From: Membranipora membranacea
Lineage: Eukaryota > Bryozoa > Gymnolaemata > Cheilostomatida > Membraniporidae
NCBI GenBank assembly: GCA_914767715.1
Contig: OU612066.1
Coordinates: forward strand, 13,397,001-13,461,000
Length of the DNA stretch: 64,000 bases
Reading direction: 5' to 3'
A model generated the notes under the pieces. It was given only the letters and a program-made list of their open reading frames with translations. It was not told the origin of the DNA and searched no databases. This document shows, one piece after another, positions 1 through 11,962 of the stretch (positions are counted from its first letter, which is position 1; every line of letters starts with the position of its first letter). A program made the translations under genes and the position numbers.

Positions 1-586
1 TGCAGACCGCTTAGCTCTGCGGCTTTTCGTTCTCCGTCAGCGTCCGTTTTAATTAGGGCCACTTTGGCTATAAAAAAACATGCCAAACGGCAGCATCGAA
101 AAATTAAATCTCCGTTGGATTCTTATCAAACTCCGACCAGTTCAAGGTCTTATTGCCCTCATTCAACACGCCGAATATTGGAATCCTCGGATTAACAGGG
201 GGGTCACAAAGCTGACTTGAAAATCCAAAAATCATACCAAGGGAGGGTATCATGCTTTTTTTTCGGCCAGATCAAAAAATAGATTTGCTTCTAACTAACC
301 TCATAAGGAGGAGCAACTCCTGCGCATGTCGAATCTGCAGACCGTTTGGCTCTGCGGCTTTTCGTTCTCCGTCAGCGTCCGCTTTAATTAGGGCCACTTT
401 TGCTATAAAAAAACATGCCAAATGGCAGCATCGAAAAATTGAATCTCTGTTGGATTCTTATCAAACTCCGACCAGTTCAAGCTCTTATTGCCCTCATTCA
501 ACACGCCGAATATTGGAATCCTCGGATTAACAGGGGGGTCACAACGCTGACTTGAAAATCCAAAAATTATACCAAGGGAGGGTATC
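1..586 (+). repeat. V and A type monomers at the window edge
   Basis: The window opens inside a V-type monomer, recognised by CCGCTTAGCTC, TCTCCGTTGG and TTCAAGGTC. An A-type monomer follows at 252-586 (TGCGCATGTCG, CGTCCGCTTT, AAATGGCAGC). This V-A pair is the same as in the long HOR at about 22667-23335. The following monomer at 587 is not the B type that follows A in that HOR, so the ordered sequence breaks at about 540-590. Confidence 0.7.
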
Positions 587-643
587 ATGCTTTTTTTTCG
601 GCCAGATCAAAAAATAGATTTGCTTCTAACTAACCTCATAAGG

Positions 644-660
644 AGGAGCAACTCCTGCTC
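644..660. other. overlapping short inverted repeats in the satellite monomer
   Basis: Two mutually exclusive perfect dyads overlap: AGGAG-CAA-CTCCT at 644-656 and GAGCA-ACTCC-TGCTC at 646-660. The motif is kept in nearly every monomer. Variants with one changed base (for example GGAGC or GGAGT at the second GGAGG) break one of the two arms. It could form a small hairpin or be a protein site; no function is shown. Confidence 0.6.
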
Positions 661-851
661 ATCTCGAATCTGCAGACCGTTTGGCTCTGCGGCTTTTCGT
701 TCTCCGTCAGCGTCCGTTTTAATTAGGGCCACTTTTGCTATAAAAAAACATGCCAAACGGCAGCATCGAAAAATTAAATCTCTGTTGGATTGTTATCAAA
801 CTCCGACCAGTTCAAGCTCTTCTTGCCCTCATTCAACACGCCGAATATTGG

Positions 852-863
852 AATCCTCGGATT
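852..863. other. short inverted repeat AATCC-TC-GGATT in the monomer
   Basis: Five-base perfect arms flank a two-base centre, and the motif is present in most monomers. A common variant (CCTCTGATTG, for example near 19920, 28950 and 49480) breaks the right arm, so it is not invariant. Confidence 0.5.
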
Positions 864-903
864 AACAGGGGGGTCACAACGCTGACTTGAAAATCCAAAA
901 ATT

Positions 904-920
904 ATACCAAGTGAGGGTAT
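904..920. other. inverted repeat ATACC...GGTAT at the monomer boundary
   Basis: ATACC and GGTAT flank a seven-base purine-rich centre just before the ATGC landmark. In S-type monomers (for example at 10604-10624) the preceding base change extends the arms to ATGATACC and GGTATCAT, eight perfect pairs. Right-arm variants with a two-base shorter centre (AAGAGT, for example near 50530) keep both arms. Confidence 0.5.
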
Positions 921-3900
921 CATGCTTTTTTTTTGGCCAGATCAAATAATAGATTTTCTTCAAACTAACCTCATAAGGAGGAGCAACTCCTGCTCATCTC
1001 GAATCTGCAGACCGTTTGGCTCTGCGGCTTTTCGTTCTCCGTCAGCGTCCGTTTTAATTAGGGCCACTTTTGCTATAAAAAAACATGCCAAACGGCAGCA
1101 TCGAAAAATTAAATCTCTGTTGGATTCTTATCAAACTCTGACCAGTTCAAGCTGTTATTGCCCTCATTCAACACGCCGAATATTGGACTCCTCGGATTAA
1201 CAGGGGGGTCACAACGCTGACTTGAAAATGCAAAAATTATACCAAGGGAGGGTATCATGCTTTTTTTTCGGCCAGATCAAAAAATAGATTTGCTTCTAAC
1301 TAACCTCATAAGGAGGAGCAACTCCTGCTCATCTCGAACCTGCAGACAGTTTGGCTCTGCGGCTTTTCGTTCTCCGTCAGCGTCCGTTTTAATTAGGGCC
1401 ACTTTTGCTATAAAAAAACATGCCAAACGGCAGCATCGAAAAATTAAATCTCTGTTGGATTCTTATCAAACTCCGACGAGTTCAAGCTCTTATTGCCCTC
1501 ATTCAACACGCCGAATAATTGAATCCTCGGATTAACAGGGGGGTCACAACGCTGAGTTGAAAATCCAAAAATTATACCAAGGGAGGGTATCATGCTTCAT
1601 TTTCGGCCTGAGCAAAAAATAGATTTGCTTCTAACTAACCTCATAAGGAGGAGCAACTCCTGCTCATCTCGAATCTGCAGACCGTTTGGCTCTGCGGCTT
1701 TTCGTTCTCCGTCAGCGTCCGTTTTAATTAGGGCCACTTTTGCTATAAAAAAACATGCCAAACGGCAGCATCGAAAAATTAAATCTCTGTTGGATTCTTA
1801 TCAAACTCCGACCAGTTCAAGCTGTTATTGCCCTCATTCAACACGCCGAATATTGGACTCCTCGGATTAACAGGGGGGTCACAACGCTGACTTGAAAATG
1901 CAAAAATTATACCAAGGGAGGGTATCATGCTTTTTTTTCGGCCAGATCAAAAAATAGATTTGCTTCTAACTAACCTCATAAGGAGGAGCAACTCCTGCTC
2001 ATCTCGAACCTGCAGACAGTTTGGCTCTGCGGCTTTTCGTTCTCCGTCAGCGTCCGTTTCAATTAGGGCCACTTTTGCTATAAAAAAACATGCCAAACGG
2101 CAGCATCGAAATAATAAATCTCTGTTGGATTCTTATCAAACTCTGACCAGTTCAAGCTCTTATTGCCCTCATTCAACACGCCGAATATTGGAATCCTCGG
2201 ATTAACAGGGGGGTCACAACGCTGACTTGAAAATCCAAAAATGATACCAAGGGAGGGTATCATACTTTTTTTTCGGCCAGATCAAAAAATAGATTTGCTT
2301 CTAACTAACCTCATAAGGAGGAGCAACTCCTGTTCATCTCGAATCTGCAGGCCGTTTGGCTCTGCGGCTTTTCGTTCTCCGTCAGCGTCCGTTTTAAATA
2401 GGGCCACTTTTGCTATAAAAAAACATGCCAAACGGCAGCATCGAAAAATTAAATCTCTGTTGGATTCTTATCAAACTCCGACCAGTTCAAGCTGTTATTG
2501 CCCTCATTCAACACGCCGAATATTGGAATCCTCGGATTAACAGGGGGGTCACAACGCTGACTTGAAAATCCAAAAATTATACCGAGGGAGGGTATCATGC
2601 TTTTTTTTCGGCCAGATCAAAAAATAGATTTGCTTCTAACTAACCTCATAAGGAGGAGCAACTCCTGCTCATCTCGAATCTGCAGACCGTGTGGCTCTGC
2701 GGCTTTTCGTTCTCCGTCAGCGTCCGTTTTGTTTAGGGCCACTTTTGCTATAAAAAAACATGCCAAACGGCAGCATCGAAAAACTAAATCTCTGTTGGAT
2801 TCTTATCAAACTCCGACCAGTTCAAGCTCTTATTGCCCTCATTCAACACGCCGAATATTGGAATCCTCGGATTAACAGGGGGGTCACAACGCTGACTTGA
2901 AAATCCAACAATTATACCAAGGGAGGGTATCATGCTTTTTTTTCGGCCAGATCAAAAAATAGATTTTCTTCTAACTAACCTCATAAGGAGGAGCAACTCC
3001 TGTTCATCTCGAATCTGCAGACCGTTTGGCTCTGCGGCTTTTCGTTCTCCGTCAACGTCCGTTTTAATTAGGGCCCCTTTTACTATAAAAAACATGCCAA
3101 AAGGCAGCATCTAAAAATTAAATCTCTGTTGGATTCTTATCAAACTCCGAGCAGTTCAAGCTCTTAATGCCCTCATTCAACACGCCTAATATATTGGAAT
3201 CCTCGGATTAACACGGGGGGTAACAACGCTGACTTGAAAATCCAAAAATTATACCAAGGGAGGGTATCATGCTTTTTTTTCGGCCAGATCAAAAAATAGA
3301 TTTGCTTCTAATTAACCTCATAAGGAGGAACAACTCCTGCTCATCTCGAATCTGCAGACCGTGTGGCTCTGCGGCTTTTTGTTCTCCGTCAGCGTCCGTT
3401 TTAATTAGGGCCACTTTTGCTATGAAAAAACATGCCAAACAGCAGCATTGAAAAATTAAATCTCTGTTGGATTCTTATCAAACTCCGACCAGTTCAAGCT
3501 CTTATTGCCCTCATTCAACACGCCGAATATTGGAATCCTCGGATTAGCAGGGGGGTCACAACGCTGACTTGAAAATCCAAAAATTATACCAAGGGAGGGT
3601 ATCATGCTTTTTTTTCGGCCAGATCAAAAAATTGATTTGCTTCTAACTAACCTCATAAGGAGGAGCAACTCCTGCTCATCTCGAATCTGCAGACCGTTTA
3701 TCTCTGCGGCTTTTCGTTCTCCGTTAGCGTCCGTTTTAATTAGGGCCACTTTTGCTATAAAAAAACATGCCAAACGGCAGCATCGAAAAATTAAATCTCT
3801 GTTGGATTCTTATCAAACTCCGACCAGTTCAAGCTCTTATTGCCCTCATTCAACACGCCGAATATTGGAATCCTCGGATTAACAGGGGGGTCACTACGCT

Positions 3901-6900
3901 GACTTGAAAATCCAAAAATTATACCAAGGGAGGGTATCATGCTTTTTTTTCGGCCAGATCAAAAAATAGATTTGCTTCTAACTAACCTCATAAGGAGGAG
4001 CAACTCCTGCTCATCTCGAATCTGCAGACGGTTTGGCTCTCCGGCTTTTCGTTCTCCGTCAGCGTCCCTTTTAATTAGGGCCACTTTTGCCATAAAAAAT
4101 ACATGCCAAACGGCATCATCGAAAAATTCAATCTCTGTTGGATTCTTATCAAACTCCGACCAGTTCAAGCTCTTATTGCCCTCATTCAACACGCAGAATA
4201 TTGGAATCCTCGGATTAACAGGGGGGTCACAACGCTGACTTGAAAATCCAAAAATTATACCAAGGGAGGGTATCATGCTTTATTTTCGGCCTGAGCAAAA
4301 AATAGATTTGCTTCTAACTAACCTCATAAGGAGAAGCAACTCCTGCTCATCTCGAATCTGCAGACCCTTTGGCTCTGCGGCTTTTCGTTCTCCGTCAGCG
4401 TTCGTTTTAATTAGGGCCACTTTTGCTATAAAAAAACATGCCAAGCGGCAGCATCGAAAAATTAAATCTCTGTTGGATTCTTATCAAACTCCGACCAGTT
4501 CAAGCTCTTATTGCCCTCATTCAACACGGCGAATATTGGAATCCTCGGATTAACAGGGGGGTCACAACGCTGACTTGAAAATCCAAAAATTATACCAAGG
4601 GAGGGTATCATGCTTTTTTTTCGGCCAGATCAAAAAATAGATTTGCTTCTAACTAACCTCATAAGGAGGAGCAACTCCTGCTCATCTCGAATCTGCAGAC
4701 CGTTTGGCTCTGCGGCTTTTGGTTCTCCGTCAGCGTCCGTTTTAATTAGGGCCACTTTTGCTATAAAAAAACATGCCAAACGGCAGCATCGAAAAATTAA
4801 ATCTCTGTTGGATTCTTATCAAACTCCGACCAGTTCAAGCTCTTATTGCCCTCATTCAACACGCCGAATATTGGAATCCTCGGATTAACAGGGGGGTCAC
4901 AACGCTGACTTGAAAATCCAAAAGTTATACCAAGGAAGGGTATCATGCTTTTTTTTCGGCCAGATCAAAAAATAGATTTGCTTCTAACTAACCTCATAAG
5001 GAGGAGCAACTCCTGCTCATCTCGAATCTGCAGACCGTTTGGCTCTGCGGCTTTTCGTTCTCCGTCGGCGTCCGTTTTAATTAGGGCCACTTTTGCTATA
5101 AAAAAACATGCCAAACGGCAGCATCGAAAAATTAAATCTCTGTTGGATTCTTATCAAACTCCGACCAGTTCAAACTCTTATTGCCCTCATTCAACACGCC
5201 GAATATTGGAATCCTCGGATTAACAGGGGGGTCACAACGCTGACTTGAAAATCCAAAAATTATACCAAGGGAGGGTATCATGCTTTTTTTTCGGCCAGAT
5301 CAAAAAATAGATTTGCTTCTAACTAACCTCATAAGGAGGAACAACTCCTGCTCATCTCGAATCTGCAGACCGTTTGGCTCTGCGGCTTTTCGTTTTCCGT
5401 TAGCGTCCCTTTTAATAAGGGCCACTTTTGCTATAAAAAAACATGCCAAACGGCAGCGTCGAAAAATTAAATCTCTGTTGGATTCTTATCAAACTCCGAC
5501 CAGTTCAAGCTCTTATTGCCCTCATTCAACACGCCGAATATTTGAATCCTCGGATTAACAGGGGGTCACAACGCTGACTTGAAAATCCAAAAATTATACC
5601 AAGGGAGGGTATCATGCTTTTTTTTCGTCCAGATCAAAATAGACTTGCTTCTAACTAACCTCATAAGGAGGAACAACTCCTGCTCATCTCGAATCTGCAG
5701 ACCGTTTTGCTCTGCGGCTTTTCGTTCGTTGTCAGCGTCTGTTTTAATTAGGGCCACTTTTGCTATAAAAAACATGCCAAACGGCAGCATCGGAAAATTA
5801 AATCCCTGTTTGATTCTTATCAAACTCCGACCAGTTCAAGCTCTTATTGCCCTCATTCAACACGCCGAATATTTGAATCCTCGGATTAACAGGGGGGTCA
5901 CAACGCTGACTTGAAAATCCAAAACTTATACCAAGGGAGGGTATCATGCTTTTTTTTCGGCCAGATCAAAAAATAGATTTGCTTCTAACTAACCTCATAA
6001 GGAGGAGCAACTCCTGCTCATCTCGAATCTGCAGACCGTTTGGCTCTGCGGCTTTTCGCTCTCCGTCAGCGTCCGTTTTAATTAGGGCCACTTTTGCTAT
6101 AAAAAAACATACCAAACGGCAGCATCGAAAGATTAAATCTCTGTTGGATTCTTATCAAACTCCGACCAGTTCGAGCTCTTATTGCCCTCATTCAACACGC
6201 CGAATATTGGAATCCTCGGATTAGCAGGGGGGTCACAACGCTGACTTGAAAATCCAAAAATTATACCAAGGGAGAGTATCATGCTTTTTTTTGGCCAGAT
6301 CAAAAAATAGATTTGCTTCTAACTAACCTCATAAGGAGGAGCAACTCCTGCTCATCTCGAATCTGCAGACCGTTTGGCTCTGCGGCTTTTCGTTCTCCGT
6401 CAGCGTCCGTTTTAATTAGGGCCACTTTTGCTATGAAAAAACATGCCAAACAGCAGCATTGAAAAATTAAATCTCTGTTGGATTCTTATCAAACTCCGAC
6501 CAGTTCAAGCTCTTATTGCCCTCATTCAACACGCCGAATATTGGAATCCTCGGATTAGCAGGGGGGTCACAACGCTGACTTGAAAATCCAAAAATTATAC
6601 CAAGGGAGGGTATCATGCTTTTTTTTCGGCCAGATCAAAAAATAGATTTGCTTCTAACTAACCTCATAAGGAGGAGCAACTCCTGCTCATCTCGAATCTG
6701 CAGACCGTTTATCTCTGCGGCTTTTCGTTCTCCGTTAGCGTCCGTTTTAATTAGGGCCACTTTTGCTATAAAAAAACATGCCAAACGGCAGCATCGAAAA
6801 ATTGAATCTCTGTTGGATTCTTATCAAACTCCGACCAGTTCAAGCTCTTATTGCCCTCATTCAACACGCCGAATATTGGAATCCTCGGATTAACAGGGGG

Positions 6901-7284
6901 GTCACAACGCTGACTTGAAAATCCAAAAATTATACCAAGGGAGGGTATCATGCTTTTTTTTCGGCCAGATCAAAAAATAGATTTGCTTCTAACTAACCTC
7001 ATAAGGAGGAGCAACTCCTGCTCATCTCGAATCTGCAGACGGTTTGGCTCTCCGTCTTTTCGTTCTCCGTCAGCGTCCGTATTAATTAGGGCCACTTTTG
7101 CTATAAAAAAACATACCAAACGGCAGCATCGAACAATGAAATCTCTGTTGGATTCTTATCAAACTCCAACCAGTTCAAGCTCTTATTGCCCTCATTCAAC
7201 ACGCCGAATTTTGGAATCCTCGGATTAACAGGAGGGTCACAACGCTGACTTGAAAATCCAAAAATTATACCAAGTGAGGGTATC

Positions 7285-10200
7285 ATGCTTTTTTTTCGGC
7301 CAGATCAAAAAATAGATTTGCTTCTAACTAACCTCATAAGGAGGAGCAACTCCTGCTCATCTCGAATCTGCAGACCGTTTATCTCTGCGGCTTTTCGTTC
7401 TCCGTTAGCGTCCGTTTTAATTAGGGCCACTTTTGCTATAAAAAAACATGCCAAACGGCAGCATCGAAAAATTAAATCTCTGTTGGATTCTTATCAAACT
7501 CCGACCAGTTCAAGCTCTTATTGCCCTCATTCAACACGCCGAATATTGGAATCCTCGGATTAACAGGGGGGTCACAACGCTGACTTGAAAATCCAAAAAT
7601 TATACCAAGGGAGGGTATCATGCTTTTTTTTCGGCCAGATCAAAAAATAGATTTGCTTCTAACTAACCTCATAAGGAGGAGCAACTCCTGCTCATCTCGA
7701 ATCTGCAGACGGTTTGGCTCTCCGGCTTTTCGTTCTCCGTCAGCGTCCCTTTTAATTAGGGCCACTTTTGCCATAAAAAAAACATGCCAAACGGCAGCAT
7801 CGAAAAATTAAATCTCTGTTGGATTCTTATCAAACTCCGACCAGTTCAAGCTCTTATTGCCCTCATTCAACACGCAGAATATTGGAATCCTCGGATTAAC
7901 AGGGGGGTCACAACGCTGACTTGAAAATCCAAAAATTATACCAAGGGAGGGTATCATGCTTTTTTTCGGCCAGATCAAAAAATAGATTTGCCTCTAACTA
8001 ACCTCATAAGGAGGAGCAACTCCTGCTCATCTCGAATCTGCAGACCGTTTGGCTCTGCGGCTTTTCGTTCTCCGTCAGCGTCCGTATTAATTAGGGCCAC
8101 TTTTGCTATAAAAAAACATACCAAACGGCAGCATCGAACAATTAAATCTCAGTTGGATTCTTATCAAACTCCAACCAGTACAAGCTCTTATTGCCCTCAT
8201 TCAACACGCCGAATATTGGAGTCCTCGGATTAACAGGAGGGTCACAACGCTGACTTGAAAATCCAAAAATTATACCAAGTGAGGGTATCATGCTTTTTTT
8301 CGGCCAGATCAAAAAATAGATTTGCTTCTTACTAACCTCATAAGGAGGAGCAACTCCTGCTCATCTCGAATCTGCAGACCGTTTGGCTCTGCGGCTTTTC
8401 GTTCTCCGTCAGCGTCCGTTTTAATTAGGGCCACTTTTGCTATAAAAAAACATGCCAAACGGCAGCATCGAAAAATTAAATCTCTGTTGGATTCTTATCA
8501 AACTCCGACCAGTTCAAGCTCTTATTGCCCTCATTCAACACGCCGAATATTGGAATCCTCGGATTAACAGGGGGGTCACAACGCTGACTTGAAAATCCAA
8601 AAATTATACCAAGGGAGGGTATCATGCTTTTTTTTCGGCCAGATCAAAAAATAGATTTGCTTCTAACTAACCTCATAAGGAGGAGCAACTCCTGCTCATC
8701 TCGAATCTGCAGACCGTTTATCTCTGCGGCTTTTCGTTCTCCGTCAGCGTCCGTTTTAATAAGGGCCACTTTTGCTATAAAAAAACATGCCAAACGGCAG
8801 CATCGAAAAATTAAATCTCTGTTGGATTCTTATCAAATTCCGACCAGTTCAAGCTCTTATTGCCCTCATTCGACACGCGAATATTGGAATCCTCGGATTA
8901 ACAGGGGGGTCACAACGCTGACTTGAAAATCCGAAAATGATACCAAGGGAGGGTATCATGTTTTTTTTCGGCCAGATCAAAAAATAGATTTGCTTCTAAC
9001 AAACCTCATAAGGAGGAGCAACTCCTGCTCATCTCGATTCGGCAGACCGTTTGGCTCTGCGGCTTTTTGTTCTCCGTCAGCGTCCGTTTTAATTAGGGCC
9101 ACTTTTGCTATAAAAAAACATGCCAAACGGCAGCATCGAAAAATTAAATCTCTGTTGGATTCTTATCAAACTCTGACCAGTTCAAGCTCTTATTGCCCTC
9201 ATTCAACACGCCGAATATTGGAATCCTCGGATTAACAGGGGGGTCACAACGCTGATTTGAAAATATTATACCAAGGGAGGGTATCATGCTTATTTTCGGC
9301 CAGATCAAAATATAGATTTGCTTCTAACTAACCTCATAAGGAGGAGCAACTCCTGCTCATCTCGAATCTGCAGACCGTTTATCTCTGCGGCTTTTCGTTC
9401 TCCGTCAGCGTCCGTTTTAATTAGGGCCACTTTTGCAATAAAAAAACATGCCAAACGGCAGCATCGAAAAATTAAATCTCTGTTGGATTCTTATCAAACT
9501 CCGACCAGTTCAAGCCCTTATTGCCCTCATTCAACACGCCGAATATTGGAATCCTCGGATTAACAGGGGGGACACAACGCTGACTTGAAAATCCAAAAAT
9601 TATACCAAGGGAGGGTATCATGCTTTTTTTTCGGCCAGATCAAAAAATAGATTTGCTTCTTACTAACCTCATAAGGAGGAGCAACTCCTGCTCATCTCGA
9701 ATCTGCAGACCGTTTGGCTCTGCGGCTTTTCGTTCTCCGTCAGCGTCCGTTTTAATTAGGGCCACTTTTGCTATAAAAAAACATGCCAAACGGCAGCATC
9801 GAATACCTAAATCTCTGTTGGATTCTTATCAACCTCCGACCAGTTCAAGCTCTTATTGCCCTCATTCAACACGCCGAATATTTGAATCCTCGGATTAACA
9901 GGGGGGTCACAACGCTGACTTGAAAATCCAAAAATTATACCAAGGGAGGGTATCATGCTTTTTTTTCGGCCAGATCAAAAAATAGATTTGCTTCTAACTA
10001 ACCTCATAAGGAGGAGCAACTCCTGCTAATCTCGAATCTGCAGACCGTTTATCTCTGCGGCTTTTCGTTCTCCGTCAGCGTCCGTTTTAATTAGGGCCAC
10101 TTTTGCTATAAAAAAACATGCCAAACGGCAGCATCGAAAAATTAAATCTCTGTTGGATACTTATCAAACTCCGACCAGTTCAAGCTCCTATAGCCCTCAT

Positions 10201-11962
10201 TCAACACGCCGAATATTGGAATCCCCGGATTAACAGGGGGGTCACAACGCTGACTTGAAGATCCAAAAATTATACCAAGGGAGAGTATCATGCGTTTTTT
10301 TCGGTCAGATCAAAAAATTGATTTGCTTCTAACTAACCTCATAAGGAGCAGCAACTCCTGCTCATCTCGAATCTGCAGACCGTTTGGCTCTGCGGCTTTT
10401 TGTTCTCCGTCAGCGTCCGTTTTAAATAGGGCCACTTTTGCTATAAAAAAACATGCCAAACGGCAGCATCGAAAAATTAAATCTCTGTTGGATTCTTATC
10501 AAACTCCGACCAGTTCAAGCTCTTATTGCCCTCATTCAACACGCCGAATATTGGAATCCTCGGATTAACAGGGGGGTCACAAAGCTGACTTGAAAATCCA
10601 AAAATGATACCAAGGGAGGGTATCATGCTTTTTTTTCGGCCAGATCAAAAAATAGATTTGCTTCTAACTAACCTCATAAGGAGGAGCAACTCCTGCTCAT
10701 CTCGAATCTGCAGACCGTTTGGCTCTGCGGCTTTTTGTTCTCCGTCAGCGTCCGTTTTAATTAGGGCCACTTTTGCTATAAAAAAACATCCAAACGGCAG
10801 CATCGAAAAATTAAATCTCTGTTGGATTCTTATCAAACTCCGACCAGTTCAAGCTCTTATTGCCCTCATTCAACACGCCGAATATTGGAATCCTCGGATT
10901 AACAGGGGGGTCACAACGCTAACTTGAAAATCCAAAAATTATACCAATGGAGGGTATCATGCTTTTTTTTCGGCCAGATCAAAAAATAGATTTGCTTCTG
11001 ACTAACCTCATTAGGAGGAGCAACTCCTGCTCATCTCGAATCTGCAGACCGTTTGGCTCTGCGGCTTTTTGTTCTCCGTCAGCGTCCGTTTGAATTAGGG
11101 CCACTTTTGCTATAAAAAAACATGCCAAACGGCAGCATCGGAAAATTAAATCTCTGTTGGATACTTATCAAACTCCGACCAGTTCAAGCTCTTATTGCCC
11201 TCATTCAACACGCCGAATATTTGAATCCTCGGATTAACAGGGGGGTCACAACGCTGACTTGAAAATCCAAAAATTATACCAATGGAGGGTATCATGCTTT
11301 TTTTTCGGCCGGATCGGAAAATAGATTTGCTTTTAACTAACCTCAGAAGGAGGAGCAACTCCTGCTCATCTCGAATCTGCAGACCGTTTGGCTCTGCGGC
11401 TTTTCGTTCTCCGTCAGCGTCCGTTTTAATTAGGGCCACTTTTGCTATAAAAAAACATGCCAAACGGCAGCATCGAAAAATTAAATCTCTGTTGGATTCT
11501 TATCAAACTCCGACCAGTTCAAGCTCTTATTGCCCTCATTCAACACGCCGAATATTTGAATCCTCGGATTAACAGGGGGGTCACAACGCTGACTTGAAAA
11601 TCCAAATATTATACCAAGGGAGGGTATCATGCTTTTCTTTCGGCCAGATCAAAAAATAGATTTGCTTCTAACTAACCTCATAAGGAGGAGCAACTCCTGC
11701 TCATCTCGATCTGCAGACCGCTTAGCTCTGCGGCTTTTCGTTCTCCGTCAGCGTCCGTTTTAATTAGGGCCACTTTTGCTATAAAAAAACATGCCAAACG
11801 GCAGCATCGAAAAATTAAATCTCCGTTGGATTCTTATCAAACTCCGACCAGTTCAAGGTCTTATTGCCCTCATTCAACACGCCGAATATTGGAATCCTCG
11901 GATTAACAGGGGGGTCACAAAGCTGACTTGAAAATCCAAAAATCATACCAAGGGAGGGTATC
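7285..11962 (+). repeat. partial copy of the long higher-order repeat
   Basis: Starting with the monomer at 7620 the types run b, c, d, e, D', E, P, Q, then an R/W chimera (10290), S, T, U and V up to 11962. The same order is found inside the full copies further right. The R/W chimera followed by S, T, U (with GGATCGGAAAATAG) and V matches 21327-23000 at an offset of about 11,038 bp. Confidence 0.72.
10290..10624 (+). repeat. chimeric R/W monomer
   Basis: The left part is R type (ATGCGTTTTTTTCGGTCAG, GGAGCAGC) and the right part has the W mark TTTTAAATAGGG, followed directly by an S monomer. The reference order R-W-S is therefore short by one monomer. The same chimera recurs at 21327-21662, so it was formed once and then spread. 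Confidence 0.7.

Larger units (their letters stand above)
587..921 (+). repeat. representative satellite monomer (ATG-phased, 335 bp)
   Basis: One full unit shown as a reference. In order it has ATGC plus T8 (591-598), A6 (609-614), overlapping dyads at 644-660, a CTGCAG (PstI) site at 670-675, a C/T-rich stretch, A7 in a TATA-like context (742-748), a dyad at 852-863, a G6 run and a dyad at 904-920. The next CTGCAG is at 1005-1010, 335 bp on. The length is about twice 167 bp, the size range often seen for dinucleosomal satellite units; that relation is inference. I see no obvious internal half-unit repeat. Confidence 0.9.
587..7284 (+). repeat. divergent satellite block with short local duplications
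   Basis: About 20 monomers with more private substitutions than the block to the right. Two local patterns are visible. Monomers at 922 and 1592 share GGACTCCTCGG and GAAAATGC, while those at 1257 and 1927 share CGAACCTGCAGACAG, giving a 670-bp dimer. Monomers at 3269, 3604 and 3939 recur at 6280, 6615 and 6950, an offset of 3,011 bp (nine monomers); the pair 3269/6280 shares CTATGAAAAAACATG and GGATTAGCAGG. The monomer at 2932-3268 is the most degraded, with small indels near 3090, 3110 and 3190. Confidence 0.75.

Noticed and set aside
252-530. Repeated plus-strand ORFs of 60-107 codons in nearly every monomer as protein genes
   Set aside because: They are copies of one satellite unit, are broken freely by one-base changes in the T- and A-runs, change residues at many sites and resemble no family I know. 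The monomer length is not a multiple of three, so frames do not join.
530-600. G-quadruplex from the G6 run and GGGAGGG
   Set aside because: The G-runs are about 45 bases apart, too far for a compact four-run motif.
641-660. AAGGAGG-like ribosome binding site in each monomer
   Set aside because: No ORF start lies at the right distance in a consistent frame, the array is eukaryotic, and the purine run is part of a dyad.
735-755. TATA box (GCTATAAAAAAAC) as a promoter in each monomer
   Set aside because: An A-run in an AT-rich satellite gives this by chance, and there are no accompanying initiator or transcript data.
587-921. CENP-B box in the monomer
   Set aside because: The TTCG stretches (TTCGGCCAGATC, TTCGTTCTCCGTC) do not fit the TTCG....A..CGGG core on either strand.
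11146-11463. Minus-strand ORFs of 61-105 codons in the satellite
   Set aside because: Their ends follow random substitutions (for example the loss of TGA where GATC becomes GACC or GGATCGG), and they lie antisense to equally open plus frames. There is no sign of selection.
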